From contig JAGBDV010000003.1 of NCBI GenBank assembly GCA_017937305.1, positions 1-42,697 of the forward strand: a stretch of DNA of 42,697 bases, written 5' to 3'. Position 1 is the first letter of the stretch, and every line of letters starts with the position of its first letter. This DNA comes from Bacilli bacterium (GTDB taxonomy: Bacteria; Bacillota_I; Bacilli_A; ML615J-28; CAG-313). The notes beneath the pieces were generated by a model. It worked only from the letters and a program-made list of their open reading frames with translations, was not told where the DNA came from and ran no database searches. Positions 17,310-25,499 of the stretch are shown piece after piece. Both the position numbers and the translations under genes were made by a program.

Positions 17310-18556
17310 AAGTTATATTGATATATTTCTTCTACTGCAAAACCAATCTTAGTAATTACATTTGGTTTCTTAGGATATATAAAATATGAATCATCTTCAC
17401 AATTTATAACAAAACAATCATAAGGTTCAAGATGAACATAGTCATATTCAACATGAAGTGAATTTGCTTGAAGTGGAGTTCTAATAATACGATAATCACT
17501 ATTATTAAAATGCCCCTCTAAAACAAACCCTTTATCAATTGTATGAGATATTCTAGCATCACCTAGATATGGAAGATAAGTTGTTCTAGGCATTGAATAA
17601 ACTCTACAATCATCGTTAAAAAAGTACGTTCCATTTAAAACTTCTTTTCTGACTTCTTCTTTCTCCCATAAATACCAATCAGGTACATGACTAAATTCAG
17701 TTATTCCTTCAAGGGCAGATAATGTTCCATCTTCATTTAGATTCCATCTTTTACCACATTCTTCACAATAAAGAATTGTTCCTTTAGAATTCATCTTCGA
17801 TTCAGTCATACAACAAGGACATTTATAAAGGATTTTATGAATCCCTTCAGCTCGGTATTTTTCAGTGATTAAAATATTATTTTCTTTTTGATACTTATAA
17901 TCGTCATATACAAAAGCTTCTTTAATTACTTTATTAATTTCATCAATACTTAAAGAATCAACTTGTTCTTTTGTAAGTACTTGTGTTAAAGTTGTATAAA
18001 GTGGCACTCGTCTTTTCTTTCTAAAATTCCAAAATGGTGTATGTAAATGATTCCCACGATGTATTACAACTACAACAGGAACTCTACTTTTTTTAATTAG
18101 CTTTCCAAGTGAATCAGGAATATAAGATGTAATACCACAAGCTGAATATCTAGCTTCAGGATACATTCCAAGAACATCACCACGTGATAATACTTTTTTT
18201 ATAGATTTAATTAAATGTAAATCATTGGAGAATTTTCTTGTACAAATACCACCAATTAATTTCATTAGCCATGCGCGTCTAATATAACCATCAATATTAA
18301 TAACATTATTAACACGGTGCGGAAAAGTACCAAGTGCTGCTAGCTCAAAATCAATAAAGTATTCATGATTAGAAAGCATAAAATAAGGAGGTTTTAATCC
18401 TTCCATATTAATCTTTTCTACTTTATATTTTTTTCCTATCATTGCAAACTTACTTAATATCCAAATTAATACAACAATAAATAATGGTTGTCTAATTGGA
18501 TAAGTTGCAGTTTTAAATCTTTTTTTATTTTTATAATTAACTTCTATTTTTTCCAT
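17300..18556 (-). CDS. PlsC-type acyltransferase with C-terminal zinc ribbon
   Basis: This is a 418-aa protein. The N-terminal half is a PlsC/LPLAT domain: motif I NHEYFID (His64, Asp69), a substrate-binding stretch around 90-110, motif III GMYPEARYS (Pro133, Glu134) and a later VPVVVV motif. The family transfers acyl chains to lysophosphatidic acid or related lysolipids at the membrane; a hydrophobic helix lies at about 24-40. Residues 246-267 form a four-cysteine zinc ribbon (CPCC ... CEECG), followed by a beta-rich domain of about 150 residues that I do not recognise. PlsC proteins of about 240 aa normally lack these parts. GAGGAAG precedes the ATG. It is monocistronic, with a near-consensus promoter upstream and the shared terminator downstream. 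A zinc-regulated or specialised acyltransferase is possible; acceptor unknown. Confidence 0.85.
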   Translation of the reverse strand: MEKIEVNYKNKKRFKTATYPIRQPLFIVVLIWILSKFAMIGKKYKVEKINMEGLKPPYFMLSNHEYFIDFELAALGTFPHRVNNVINIDGYIRRAWLMKLIGGICTRKFSNDLHLIKSIKKVLSRGDVLGMYPEARYSACGITSYIPDSLGKLIKKSRVPVVVVIHRGNHLHTPFWNFRKKRRVPLYTTLTQVLTKEQVDSLSIDEINKVIKEAFVYDDYKYQKENNILITEKYRAEGIHKILYKCPCCMTESKMNSKGTILYCEECGKRWNLNEDGTLSALEGITEFSHVPDWYLWEKEEVRKEVLNGTYFFNDDCRVYSMPRTTYLPYLGDARISHTIDKGFVLEGHFNNSDYRIIRTPLQANSLHVEYDYVHLEPYDCFVINCEDDSYFIYPKKPNVITKIGFAVEEIYQYNLKK

Positions 18557-18575
18557 ATCATCTTCCTCATTAATC

Positions 18576-18604
18576 AGTATACTTTAAAACTTTAAAAATA
18601 TCAA
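18576..18604 (-). promoter_or_regulatory. Predicted sigma-A promoter for the zinc-ribbon acyltransferase gene
   Basis: On the minus strand TTGATA (18599-18604), 17 bases, TATACT (18576-18581). The start would fall around 18569, just ahead of GAGGAAG and the ATG at 18556. This places the gene in a separate unit from the lipid operon upstream. Confidence 0.72.
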
Positions 18605-18652
18605 TTATTTTAATTATATTATTAGTAATATTCACTATTCCTTATTATATAT

Positions 18653-18681
18653 AAAAAAAGACCTATAATTATTATAGGTCT
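18653..18681 (-). terminator. Rho-independent terminator of the fakB-fakA lipid operon
   Basis: Minus-strand stem GACCTATA / TATAGGTC (extendable, tiny loop) followed by seven T. The stop codon of the hydrolase (18672-18674) lies within the hairpin. Confidence 0.88.
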
Positions 18682-19631
18682 AGTTTATCTAAAAATTCAT
18701 TTATTGCTTTATCATATTTTTCCATATTATTAATTCTAATCATGGAGTGTTTTCCTTCATCAAACCAAACTATTTCTTTAATTTTTGATCCTGCTTTATC
18801 AAAAAGCTTTTGGGCAAAATCAGGTTTTGATGATAGGTCTTTTTTACTATTTAACATAAGTAGAGGAACATCAAGTTTATCAATAACATCATATGGACCA
18901 AATTTCATCGAATGGCCAGTATAATGTTTCATCCAAAAATCAATTAAATCAATAAAGATAAAGACTGGCTTTTTCTTTACAATTAAATTGTTTTTCATTG
19001 ACTCATAAAATCTTGGAAACATTCCTTCAGTTACAATAGCTTTAACATAAGGGCAATCTCTTAAAATTACACTCAAAACCCCTCCTGCAGCTCCTATGCA
19101 AATACCATGAAAGATAAATGATTCTAACCCAAATTCCTTATTCATAAATTTAACCCAATTAGTTATGTCTTTACTTTCTTCAAAACCAACTGTATTAAAT
19201 CTACCATCACTATAGCCATGGCCTCTTGGATCTAGTACTAGAATATTATATTTATCAGTATATGGTGCTGCAAAGAAATAACCATAACGAAGACTTTCCG
19301 TTCTACCCGACAAAATAATTGCACAAGTCTTTTTACCAAAGTCATAGTACTCACCATATAGATTTAACCCTTCACTTACTATATGAACATCTTTTTTATA
19401 ATTTATATGTTCACTACTCCATTTTAGTCCTATATCATACATTTCTAATGATTGAGGTTCAAGACTTGAAGGAATATCTCTACTCCAGGAATCTTTAGAT
19501 ACTCTGCTTAATGTTTTTTTATAAACCAAATATGAAGCTATAATATAGGTTAAAATTAACATAATGATTCCAGAAGCTATTAAAACACTTACTATCCAAA
19601 TAAATATTGGATGTTTTATGATATCTAACAT
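18672..19631 (-). CDS. Membrane-anchored alpha/beta hydrolase with a cysteine at the nucleophile position
   Basis: This is a 319-aa alpha/beta hydrolase, last gene of the lipid operon. An N-terminal transmembrane helix (about 11-37) is followed by the fold core: LDPRGHGYSDGR and the nucleophile elbow HGICIGAAGG. The nucleophile position is Cys178 (codon TGC), not Ser. Asp265 (NSKKD) and His295 (EGKHS) would complete a Cys-Asp-His triad as in dienelactone hydrolases. The usual HG oxyanion motif is replaced by LSGRTES. It starts 2 bases after the plsC stop, with AAAGAAAG as a weak ribosome site, so it is probably translated by coupling. The operon context suggests acyl, lysolipid or thioester hydrolysis, but it could also be an inactive or low-activity relative. 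Confidence 0.85.
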   Translation of the reverse strand: MLDIIKHPIFIWIVSVLIASGIIMLILTYIIASYLVYKKTLSRVSKDSWSRDIPSSLEPQSLEMYDIGLKWSSEHINYKKDVHIVSEGLNLYGEYYDFGKKTCAIILSGRTESLRYGYFFAAPYTDKYNILVLDPRGHGYSDGRFNTVGFEESKDITNWVKFMNKEFGLESFIFHGICIGAAGGVLSVILRDCPYVKAIVTEGMFPRFYESMKNNLIVKKKPVFIFIDLIDFWMKHYTGHSMKFGPYDVIDKLDVPLLMLNSKKDLSSKPDFAQKLFDKAGSKIKEIVWFDEGKHSMIRINNMEKYDKAINEFLDKLDL

Positions 19632-19633
19632 AA

Positions 19634-20281
19634 TTATCTTTCTTTCTTTTTGTTTTTTAAATTTTCAAGCTCAGCACGTAATTCTAATGCTCTTGTGTGA
19701 ATATAATTATTAAGTCTTTCACGATCTTCTTTTTTAGTAGTTTTACTATTTATATCCATAAATTTAGATACATCGATTTCTTCACTAATAATTACACTTG
19801 TCCTTTTAGATAATCCATAATTACCATCAGTAATAACTAAAACAATCGGAACATTTGCGCGATGAGCAATTAGTGTATAACTTGCTTTAAACTCATGAAT
19901 TTTACCATCTGGGGAATTCTTTCCCTCAGGATATATTTGAACAAGTTGTCCTTTTTTTAAAACATTTGCACATTTATTAATAAAACTCATATTTTTAGTT
20001 TCTCTATTAGCCTCAATTACTCCAAAGAATTTCATTCCAAATTTTAGTAATTTATTTTTAAAAGGTATTTCTGATGCAACAACATTAAGTTTTCTAGGAA
20101 AAACTATAAATGATGTAAGTACGTAGTCAAACATGCTGAAATGATTAGAAACTATCAATTTACCACCTTTAAAAATGTGTGTATTTTTTTTATCTACGTA
20201 ATAAGTTTTTCTTTTAAAGAACAATAGTTGAAAAGGATACCCTGTTATTAAGCCTATTATTCTAAATATTTCATAAAACAT
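19634..20281 (-). CDS. plsC: 1-acyl-glycerol-3-phosphate acyltransferase-like protein (PlsC family)
   Basis: This is a 215-aa membrane-associated acyltransferase. It has motif I SNHFSMFD (His47, Asp52), motif III QIYPEGKNS (Pro118, Glu119, Gly120), motif IV PIVLVITDG, and a hydrophobic N-terminus. Length is normal for PlsC. It joins the GPH transporter gene by a TAATG stop/start overlap, so translation is coupled, and lies 2 bases before the hydrolase. With FakA/FakB upstream, it may use scavenged and activated acyl chains for phospholipid synthesis or reacylate imported lysolipids. The housekeeping PlsC role is equally possible. Confidence 0.88.
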   Translation of the reverse strand: MFYEIFRIIGLITGYPFQLLFFKRKTYYVDKKNTHIFKGGKLIVSNHFSMFDYVLTSFIVFPRKLNVVASEIPFKNKLLKFGMKFFGVIEANRETKNMSFINKCANVLKKGQLVQIYPEGKNSPDGKIHEFKASYTLIAHRANVPIVLVITDGNYGLSKRTSVIISEEIDVSKFMDINSKTTKKEDRERLNNYIHTRALELRAELENLKNKKKER

Positions 20282-21612
20282 TATTTATCCTCTTTTAGTT
20301 CTTTACCCATTAGTGATATATCTTTATTAAATCCAAATGTCATCATAAAGCCAATTACACAAGTAAGGCTTGCAATAATAGGAAGTAACCAAATGCAATC
20401 AAAGTTTTTAAGAGCTACTAAAATAACGCCCGTTGCAATACCTGCAGCTACACCTTCAAATACACCCTGTACTGCAAAATACATTGCTGAAACAGTTTTC
20501 CCAGTTCTTTTATATTCTAGTTCTGCAATATTTGAAGGAACTGAATATGTAATTGAGAAAAATGCACCAATTGAAAATGATATAAATATTCCACCAAGTA
20601 CAGCTACAATATGAAGCCCAAGTGGAGTTAGATTAAATGGATTAAAATAACAGAATAATAGAACTAACATTCCTATTGCAAAAACAGTTAAAACAAACCT
20701 GTAAGCAAATCCTAATCCACGTTTTTTCATAAACTTATTATAAGCCATTATTGTAAGTGGTACTGGAGCAAAACTAGATGCCATTACTACAGTCATGTTT
20801 AAACCAGTTGAAGAAAATACTTCATTAATACCACCTAAGAATAATTGTAAACCAATTGTTACAACACTTATTGTACACATCCAATAAATAAATGTTTTAT
20901 TTTTAAGTGAACATTTAAAAGAATCCATTAAAGTTATACGTTCGCTTACTTCTAAAGATTTATCACTTCTGTCTTCTTTTAACATAAAGAATGGAATGAG
21001 CATTGTAAGTGATAGTGGTAAGAAAATAAGTGCAACCATTCTAATATTTAATTTCATACCAATAAATATTGGAATTAATGCAAAGCCAAGTGAGAAATAA
21101 ACTACGTCAAAGATAGACTTAACATTCGATAAAAACATTACATCTTTTTCAGTAGCACAAACTTCTCTAAATGTTGCATAATAAGTTAACATTGTTAGTG
21201 TATAGAATGAATAGAATAAACATAATATAACACCAAACCATACTGTATTTAGAATTGTTGCAGAATCATTAAGGGGAATTAAGAATAATACAAATGTGAT
21301 AATTGTAGGAATAACACCAATTAATAATCCTGTTTTACGACGTCCAAATTTTGTGTTAATTTTATCAATTAAATAAGCAAAAGGTAAGTCAATAAATCCA
21401 TCTAAAGCTTTTGCAAAAAATGCAAGTACTGTCCAAAGAGCATATACTACAATATCTTTATTTAGATATGTCCATTGTTCAACATTATCAACAAATCCGC
21501 CTACTTGTAAAGCACTACAAAGGTAAGACCCCATAAACAAAGATAACATATTAATACCAAGGCCAGAACAACCATATAATATTAATTGTTTTTTACTAGT
21601 AAATTTTTTCAT
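20281..21612 (-). CDS. GPH-family (MFS_2) cation symporter
   Basis: This is a 443-aa transporter with about 12 hydrophobic helices, of the glycoside-pentoside-hexuronide:cation symporter family (MFS_2). The family signature in helix 2 and loop 2-3 reads KALDGFIDLPFAY, then KFGRRK. The Asp71/Asp75 pair corresponds to the cation-site Asp55/Asp59 of MelB. GPH members usually move sugars with Na+ or H+, but the same superfamily includes Mfsd2a, a lysolipid carrier. Here it is embedded between fakA (12 bases upstream) and plsC (TAATG overlap) rather than beside sugar genes, which argues for a lipid-related substrate. That is inference; a sugar or glycoside substrate remains possible. Confidence 0.88.
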   Translation of the reverse strand: MKKFTSKKQLILYGCSGLGINMLSLFMGSYLCSALQVGGFVDNVEQWTYLNKDIVVYALWTVLAFFAKALDGFIDLPFAYLIDKINTKFGRRKTGLLIGVIPTIITFVLFLIPLNDSATILNTVWFGVILCLFYSFYTLTMLTYYATFREVCATEKDVMFLSNVKSIFDVVYFSLGFALIPIFIGMKLNIRMVALIFLPLSLTMLIPFFMLKEDRSDKSLEVSERITLMDSFKCSLKNKTFIYWMCTISVVTIGLQLFLGGINEVFSSTGLNMTVVMASSFAPVPLTIMAYNKFMKKRGLGFAYRFVLTVFAIGMLVLLFCYFNPFNLTPLGLHIVAVLGGIFISFSIGAFFSITYSVPSNIAELEYKRTGKTVSAMYFAVQGVFEGVAAGIATGVILVALKNFDCIWLLPIIASLTCVIGFMMTFGFNKDISLMGKELKEDK

Positions 21613-21624
21613 ATTATTCTCTTT

Positions 21625-23262
21625 CTACTCAAATGTAATAGTTAAACAATAAACCGATTCTTTAGTTTCTACACTTGCTACTTCTACATCTAAGTCTAAT
21701 TTTAAAATTAAATCTATTATATATTCAATATATTCTTCTGATATATTAATACCATAATATAAAGTAATAACATTATAATTATTATTTACTAAAATATCTT
21801 TTACTGTATCTACAGTAATATTATCTAAAGATGCTGCTATATTAAGAATCTTTTGATTACTAAGTGCAAAGAACTCATGTTCTTTTACATTCTTTCTACC
21901 AAATTTAAAATCCTTATTTGCTTGATAAATAGATAATTGATATATTCTAGAGATTGTATCATTTACTGCTGCAACAGCATTATCAATTGATTCATTAAAA
22001 TCAATCATTAATAACGATGCATAGCATTCTACAATTGATCTACAATTAAGTACTGTAACTTTAGCTTTTTTATACATACTTCCAGCTTTCATCGATGTTA
22101 GAATAGAATTTGAGCTATTTGGAAATACTAATATTTTCTTTGCTTTAATATGACTAAAAGAATCAATAAAATCTTGAGCTGATGGAGCTATGTCACATTT
22201 AATTACAACATCTGCACCAATCTCAAAAAGTTTTTGTTGCATTAAAGAATTGTTTGCCACACAGACAATACCAAATTCTGCATCATATTGTTCTTCATTA
22301 ATCAACAGCTTTTGATCTTCAATTTGACTATTATTATTTTGAATATTTTGAACAGTCATATTCTCAATCTTAATTTTTAAGAATTCTCCATAATCTTGAC
22401 AAAGATCAGTAATCTCTCCTATTTGATGGACATGAACATGAAGTTTTACTTTATCTAATTCTAAAGTGGTAACGATTGATTTACCAATTTTACTTAGTTT
22501 TTTATTAAAATCCTTTAAATCAAAATCTGATAAATCAATAGTTAATTGCAATACTCCTTCAATACAATAACCATATTCAAAGTTTGTATCTTTATTAAAT
22601 AATGATAAATCAATATATTCTTCTTTGGCTTCTTCAAAAGAACCTTCTATTTCTTCTCCATTTAAGTATTTTACTATTCCTTCAAAGAAATATACCATTC
22701 CAGCTCCACCAGAATCAACTACACCAGCTTTCTTTAAAATAGCTAAAAAATCTGGTGTTCTTTCTAAAGAAAGTTTTGCTTCTGTTAAAAAGATTTTAAA
22801 TAAATCATCAAAGTTGTCAATAGGAAGTTTGTCCAATACTGCTTTCGTAGCATCTTTTAACACTGTAAGAATAGTTCCTTCTACTGGTTTTGCAACTGAT
22901 TGATATGCAAAATTAACTCCATTACCAAGTGCAAGAGCAAATGCTTTACAATTTACTTCCTCTTTATCTTTTAACCCTTCAGATATACCTTTAAAAAACT
23001 GTGATACAATAACACCTGAGTTACCTCTAGCACCAAATACTGTACCTGTTGCAAAACTGTTAACTATTTCAACTAAAGAAGCATTCTTATTTTTAATTGC
23101 TTCATAACCATATTTCAATGTCATAACCATGTTAGTACCTGTATCCCCATCAGGAACAGGGAAAACATTTAAATCATTAACAATATTACGGTATTTATCT
23201 AAATTTTTTATTCCACTTTCAATTAAATCTATAAAGATTAAATTGTCTATTCTTAATAACAT
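21625..23262 (-). CDS. fakA: Fatty acid kinase catalytic subunit FakA (DAK2 family)
   Basis: This is a 545-aa kinase that phosphorylates fatty acids held by FakB to give acyl-phosphate for PlsX/PlsY-type phospholipid synthesis. The N-terminal DAK2/DhaL nucleotide domain shows NVFPVPDGDTGTNM, with metal-binding Asp38 and Asp40 and Asn44, then GARGNSGVIVSQFFKG and VDSGGAGMVYFFEG. The middle (about 230-310) contains KLHVHVHQIGE, and the C-terminal FakA domain runs to the end. Length matches the family. It starts 21 bases after fakB with AAAGG at ten bases, and is followed at once by the GPH transporter. A cytoplasmic partner of the upstream FakB. Confidence 0.93.
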   Translation of the reverse strand: MLLRIDNLIFIDLIESGIKNLDKYRNIVNDLNVFPVPDGDTGTNMVMTLKYGYEAIKNKNASLVEIVNSFATGTVFGARGNSGVIVSQFFKGISEGLKDKEEVNCKAFALALGNGVNFAYQSVAKPVEGTILTVLKDATKAVLDKLPIDNFDDLFKIFLTEAKLSLERTPDFLAILKKAGVVDSGGAGMVYFFEGIVKYLNGEEIEGSFEEAKEEYIDLSLFNKDTNFEYGYCIEGVLQLTIDLSDFDLKDFNKKLSKIGKSIVTTLELDKVKLHVHVHQIGEITDLCQDYGEFLKIKIENMTVQNIQNNNSQIEDQKLLINEEQYDAEFGIVCVANNSLMQQKLFEIGADVVIKCDIAPSAQDFIDSFSHIKAKKILVFPNSSNSILTSMKAGSMYKKAKVTVLNCRSIVECYASLLMIDFNESIDNAVAAVNDTISRIYQLSIYQANKDFKFGRKNVKEHEFFALSNQKILNIAASLDNITVDTVKDILVNNNYNVITLYYGINISEEYIEYIIDLILKLDLDVEVASVETKESVYCLTITFE

Positions 23263-23283
23263 ATTTTTATAACCTTTTATTTA

Positions 23284-24219
23284 TTAATCATTTTTTTCTA
23301 TTGCTTTAAGTAAAGTATCTTTCTCTAATTGTAAATCACTTGTAACTGGATTTCCTAAGAAATATACACAAATCATTCCTGGTCCAATATTAGTACCACA
23401 ACCACTAAATACATCACCTACAAATATCTTTTTGAAATTACATTCATTTTGGAATCTATCTTTTAATTCATTTGCATACTTATCACGATAACTATGTAAA
23501 ATAAATAAGTATTGATTTTCTTTATTAACAGCAAGTGTTTTTACATATTCTACTGTTGCATCAAGTGCTTTTTTAATACCTTTTACCTTTGCAAGAACAG
23601 TAACATAACCATCTGCATTAGAGTCACCCATTGGCTTAATTCCAACAAAGTTACCCATAATTGCTTTACCTTTAGAAATTTGACCACGGCGAGCTACAAA
23701 TGTTAAATCATCAATAGGACCCATTTGGTGAACACAAGCTTTAGTATCTTCTAAGAATGCAATTACTTCATCAAATGATTTTCCTTCTTTTTGTAGTTCT
23801 AATGCATAACATACTAAAAGACCAAATGAACCTGACATTCTTGTTGAATCAAAGCAATAAATATTTGCGCTAGGGTTTTCTTCTCTAACACGATCACGTG
23901 CTTTACAAGAGACATTATATGTTGCACTAATCTTAGATGATATAGACATACTTAATACACTATATCCATTATCGACATATTTTTTAAATGCTTGATAATA
24001 TTCTTCAGGAGTAGGTGCTGCACTACTAACTTGATTTTTTTTGTTACTTAAAGTTTTATAAAAATTATCTCTTGAAATATTTTCCCAATCAAGTCTTGTT
24101 TTCATTTCCTTACCATTAATAGTTACATATCCCATTAAATAGTCTTCAAGACCAAAATAATCTCTCATTTCCTTTGATAAATCACAAGTTACATCAGGAA
24201 GAATAATATATTTACTCAT
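23284..24219 (-). CDS. fakB: DegV-family fatty-acid-binding protein FakB
   Basis: This is a 311-aa DegV-fold protein that carries a fatty acid to FakA. Family landmarks are the N-terminal DVTCDLSKEM, MSISSKISATYN (equivalent of the SSxLSGTYQ loop), RRGQISKGKAIMGN with IKPM, and a C-terminal CGTNIGPGMICVYF. Two positions differ from common FakB: the Ser of the usual DSTAD is Val10, and the His of the usual HTGPG is Asn277. The start has AAGAGG at a normal distance. It has its own promoter and leads the fakB-fakA-GPH-plsC-hydrolase operon. Its first 25 codons and promoter are duplicated in the chimeric pseudogene at 25685-25962. Fatty acid preference cannot be read from sequence. Confidence 0.88.
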   Translation of the reverse strand: MSKYIILPDVTCDLSKEMRDYFGLEDYLMGYVTINGKEMKTRLDWENISRDNFYKTLSNKKNQVSSAAPTPEEYYQAFKKYVDNGYSVLSMSISSKISATYNVSCKARDRVREENPSANIYCFDSTRMSGSFGLLVCYALELQKEGKSFDEVIAFLEDTKACVHQMGPIDDLTFVARRGQISKGKAIMGNFVGIKPMGDSNADGYVTVLAKVKGIKKALDATVEYVKTLAVNKENQYLFILHSYRDKYANELKDRFQNECNFKKIFVGDVFSGCGTNIGPGMICVYFLGNPVTSDLQLEKDTLLKAIEKND

Positions 24220-24253
24220 AATATTTACCTCTTTTCTAAAATTCTCATCTATT

Positions 24254-24282
24254 ATTTTATCATATTTTGTCGATATTGTAAA
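24254..24282 (-). promoter_or_regulatory. Predicted promoter of the fakB-fakA lipid operon
   Basis: Minus strand TTTACA (24277-24282), 17 bases, TAAAAT (24254-24259) preceded by TGA (extended -10). The same arrangement recurs before the degV-like pseudogene at 26004-26032, showing the duplication included the promoter. The leader to the ATG is about 27 bases; no operator was identified. Confidence 0.7.
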
Positions 24283-24303
24283 GTAATTTCTTTATATGAG
24301 TAG

Positions 24304-24328
24304 AAAAAAATAACCCAATGGGTTATTT
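24304..24328 (-). terminator. Rho-independent terminator after the CAT-family gene
   Basis: Minus-strand stem AAATAACCC / GGGTTATTT with a three-base loop, running into a T-run. The CAT stop codon (24323-24325) is within the stem. It separates this gene from the fakB promoter. Confidence 0.85.
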
Positions 24329-24979
24329 AAATAAGTTTCTACAATTATTAAAGTTTTCTTGGATATTTTTAAACGCAAGTGATAAAGGATAACCATCTAC
24401 AAAACAATGATTAACTGTAATATTTAGAGTCATTAAATATTTATTATCTACTTCCACATATTTATCCCAACATACTCTTGGGCATGATAAAGACTCATAA
24501 TTATTATCACAAAGTGGATGAGTCATACCATTAATAGATAACCAAGGTAAACAAGTCATATAATAATCATTATATAATAAGGAATCATTAAAAGTTTCTT
24601 TAATAAAATCTTGGTTCTTAATATGATCAATCACTTGTTTTGCAGTAGCATAAAATGTTTTGTAATCATCAATCATCTCAAATCCAGTATTTTCATATAC
24701 ACCACTTTTAGTCATAACCGTAAATGTCGGATTAATCGTATCATAAAGTCTTATTTCACCATTAACTTCTCTTAGTCTCATTTCTTCTACAGAATTTAAA
24801 CCAATAGTTATTAAATATAATATATTTATAAAAAACGATGTTTTAGTTTCTTTCGTATATTTTACTACTTCAGTTATATCCATTTTAACATTTATTCCAT
24901 AACATGGATTTGAAAAAGTTCTAAACCAATTATATTGTTTTCTTTTCTTGAAATTTTCTAAATTAATTACTTTATACAT
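24323..24979 (-). CDS. Chloramphenicol acetyltransferase-family protein
   Basis: This 218-aa protein has the length and layout of type A CAT enzymes, which form trimers and transfer acetyl from acetyl-CoA. It carries NWFRTFSNPCYGIN near the N-terminus, PTFTVM at mid-protein, and LPWLSING with Ser148. The catalytic region is VNHCFVDGYP: His191 and Asp195 match the catalytic His and structural Asp of the HHxxxDG motif, but the first His is Asn190. AAGAGG precedes the ATG and an extended -10 promoter lies just upstream. No leader-peptide attenuator is evident. Many chromosomal CAT homologues do not act on chloramphenicol, so resistance should not be assumed. Confidence 0.85.
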   Translation of the reverse strand: MYKVINLENFKKRKQYNWFRTFSNPCYGINVKMDITEVVKYTKETKTSFFINILYLITIGLNSVEEMRLREVNGEIRLYDTINPTFTVMTKSGVYENTGFEMIDDYKTFYATAKQVIDHIKNQDFIKETFNDSLLYNDYYMTCLPWLSINGMTHPLCDNNYESLSCPRVCWDKYVEVDNKYLMTLNITVNHCFVDGYPLSLAFKNIQENFNNCRNLFK

Positions 24980-25001
24980 ATAATACCTCTTTTATATGTA
25001 T

Positions 25002-25010
25002 AGTATATCA
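25002..25010 (-). promoter_or_regulatory. Predicted extended -10 promoter of the CAT-family gene
   Basis: Minus strand TGATATACT: TATACT (25002-25007) with an upstream TGN. No good -35 at the right distance, as is usual for extended -10 promoters. The ATG is about 22 bases from the -10. Confidence 0.5.
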
Positions 25011-25013
25011 TAA

Positions 25014-25454
25014 TTATAAGTTTTCTAATGTATAATTAATTATTTTATTTTCAATTAATCCATAATCACTAATTACTTCGTATATTGCATTTTTAATGTT
25101 ATCATGCAGATTCTTATTATTATTTAAGAATTTAAGTGCTGAAATAGTTCCCATATTCGTTGCTTTAAGAGCTGCAATACAAATATCAAGTGGTGTATCA
25201 AAAATTTTCATTTTTTCTTTGTATACACCAAGAATTCCAGCAGCAGTTAAACTTGAAGTTGCTTCTTCATTAAATGACTCAATTAATGAAGCTATAGCCT
25301 CTTCATGTTTCTTAAATACTTCCATAATATCTTTAAATAACATTTCTAGTTTCTCATCATTAAATTTATTAGATTCATTATAGTATATTCTATAAACACT
25401 ATTGCCCATATGAATATACGATAAAAACTTATTTAGTTCATTTGTCATTTCCAT
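25014..25454 (-). CDS. Small ferritin-like (DUF2383-type) helical protein
   Basis: This 146-aa protein is almost all helix, with no signal peptide and no membrane segment. The opening LNKFLSYIHMGNSVYRIYYN, then LFKDIMEVFKKHEEAI and a segment near FLNNN, resemble ferritin-like/DUF2383 proteins of Firmicutes in which Tyr, Glu and His of helices 1 and 2 (here His39, Glu40 and Glu41 region and neighbours) could face a core. The assignment rests on pattern only. GGAGG is 9 bases before the ATG at 25452-25454; a second ATG two codons on is a poorer fit. The leader contains a 19-bp dyad at 25500-25518. Function unknown; metal or oxidative-stress handling is a guess. Confidence 0.6.
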   Translation of the reverse strand: MEMTNELNKFLSYIHMGNSVYRIYYNESNKFNDEKLEMLFKDIMEVFKKHEEAIASLIESFNEEATSSLTAAGILGVYKEKMKIFDTPLDICIAALKATNMGTISALKFLNNNKNLHDNIKNAIYEVISDYGLIENKIINYTLENL

Positions 25455-25499
25455 ATAAAAATACCTCCAAATATATTTTTACCAAACATAAAAAAATTA

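Noticed and set aside
24323..24979. Acquired chloramphenicol resistance cassette
   Set aside because: No transposase, repeats, attenuator leader or compositional shift around the gene, and the active-site motif is not the standard one.
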